Shown here piece after piece: positions 12,666-12,697 of a stretch of 12,697 bases of DNA. This stretch comes from JBECKR01 sp040235415. Its GTDB lineage: Bacteria > Acidobacteriota > Polarisedimenticolia > Polarisedimenticolales > Polarisedimenticolaceae. The DNA lies in the NCBI GenBank assembly GCA_040235415.1, contig JBECKR010000347.1:1-12697 (forward strand), given 5' to 3'. Positions within the stretch are counted from its first letter, which is position 1. Every line of letters begins with the position of its first letter. Below the pieces are notes generated by a model, which saw nothing but the letters and a program-made list of their open reading frames with translations, was not told the origin of the DNA and made no database searches. The position numbers and the translations under genes are program-made.

Positions 12666-12697
12666 CGGCGGACCCGCTTCGCGAGCTGCTGCGGGCC
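12662..12697 (+). CDS. Start of an unidentified gene (3' truncated by window)
   Basis: An ATG overlaps the preceding stop as ATGA, and twelve codons reach the window end (MTADPLRELLRA). The overlap matches the other tight junctions in the block and supports a real start, although no clear ribosome binding site is seen. The visible peptide does not resemble the usual LpxB opening (a beta strand followed by G-E-x-S-G-D). A cytoplasmic helix before a membrane segment, as in an MsbA-type ABC exporter, would fit, as would other proteins. No function can be assigned from twelve residues. Confidence 0.5.
   Translation, partial: MTADPLRELLRA

Noticed and set aside
1..12697. CRISPR arrays, tRNA or rRNA genes, insertion sequences, prophage or attachment sites
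   Set aside because: No direct-repeat/spacer pattern, cloverleaf, transposase or integrase motif was seen. Coding genes fill nearly all of the window with uniform composition.

Overview
The window is a compact, single-strand block of envelope-biogenesis genes from a very G+C-rich Gram-negative (diderm) bacterium. Lipoprotein export (LolC/E, LolD), outer-membrane protein assembly (BamA, Skp/OmpH) and lipid A synthesis (LpxD, LpxA) all indicate an LPS-type outer membrane. The order lolCD - bamA - skp - lpxD - fabZ - lpxA - Gfo/Idh/MocA oxidoreductase resembles deltaproteobacterial and acidobacterial clusters. A ClpC-type unfoldase between lolD and bamA is less usual. From sequence alone I would place the source near Acidobacteriota or a delta-proteobacterial-like lineage, without certainty.

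Layout, all on the + strand. (1) 1-717: the C-terminal two thirds of an Usg-like (degenerate aspartate-semialdehyde dehydrogenase family) protein. (2) 717-1457: an unrecognised exported protein with a coiled coil and a beta-rich C-terminal domain. (3) 1454-2698 and 2691-3413: the membrane subunit and ATPase of a LolCDE-type lipoprotein transporter. These four genes overlap by 1 to 8 bases and look translationally coupled. (4) 3512-5938: ClpC, behind a short GC hairpin and an AT-rich promoter-like patch. (5) 6063-8693: BamA with an unusual charged insertion in its POTRA region. (6) 8808-9377: Skp/OmpH periplasmic chaperone. (7) 9403-10452 LpxD, 10460-10897 FabZ and 10894-11676 LpxA. (8) 11700-12665: an oxidoreductase of the GnnA-like group found next to lpxA. 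(9) From 12662: the first codons of another gene, overlapping by ATGA and cut off by the window end.

Functionally, LolCD extracts lipoproteins (including Bam lipoproteins) from the inner membrane, Skp escorts unfolded outer-membrane proteins to BamA, and FabZ, LpxA and LpxD share 3-hydroxyacyl-ACP chemistry for lipid A. Three AT-rich patches (before clpC, bamA and skp) may be internal promoters that divide the block into sub-operons. I saw no tRNA, rRNA, CRISPR array, insertion sequence or phage gene. No gene-free stretch exceeds 125 bases. Long open frames on the minus strand are codon-bias shadows.
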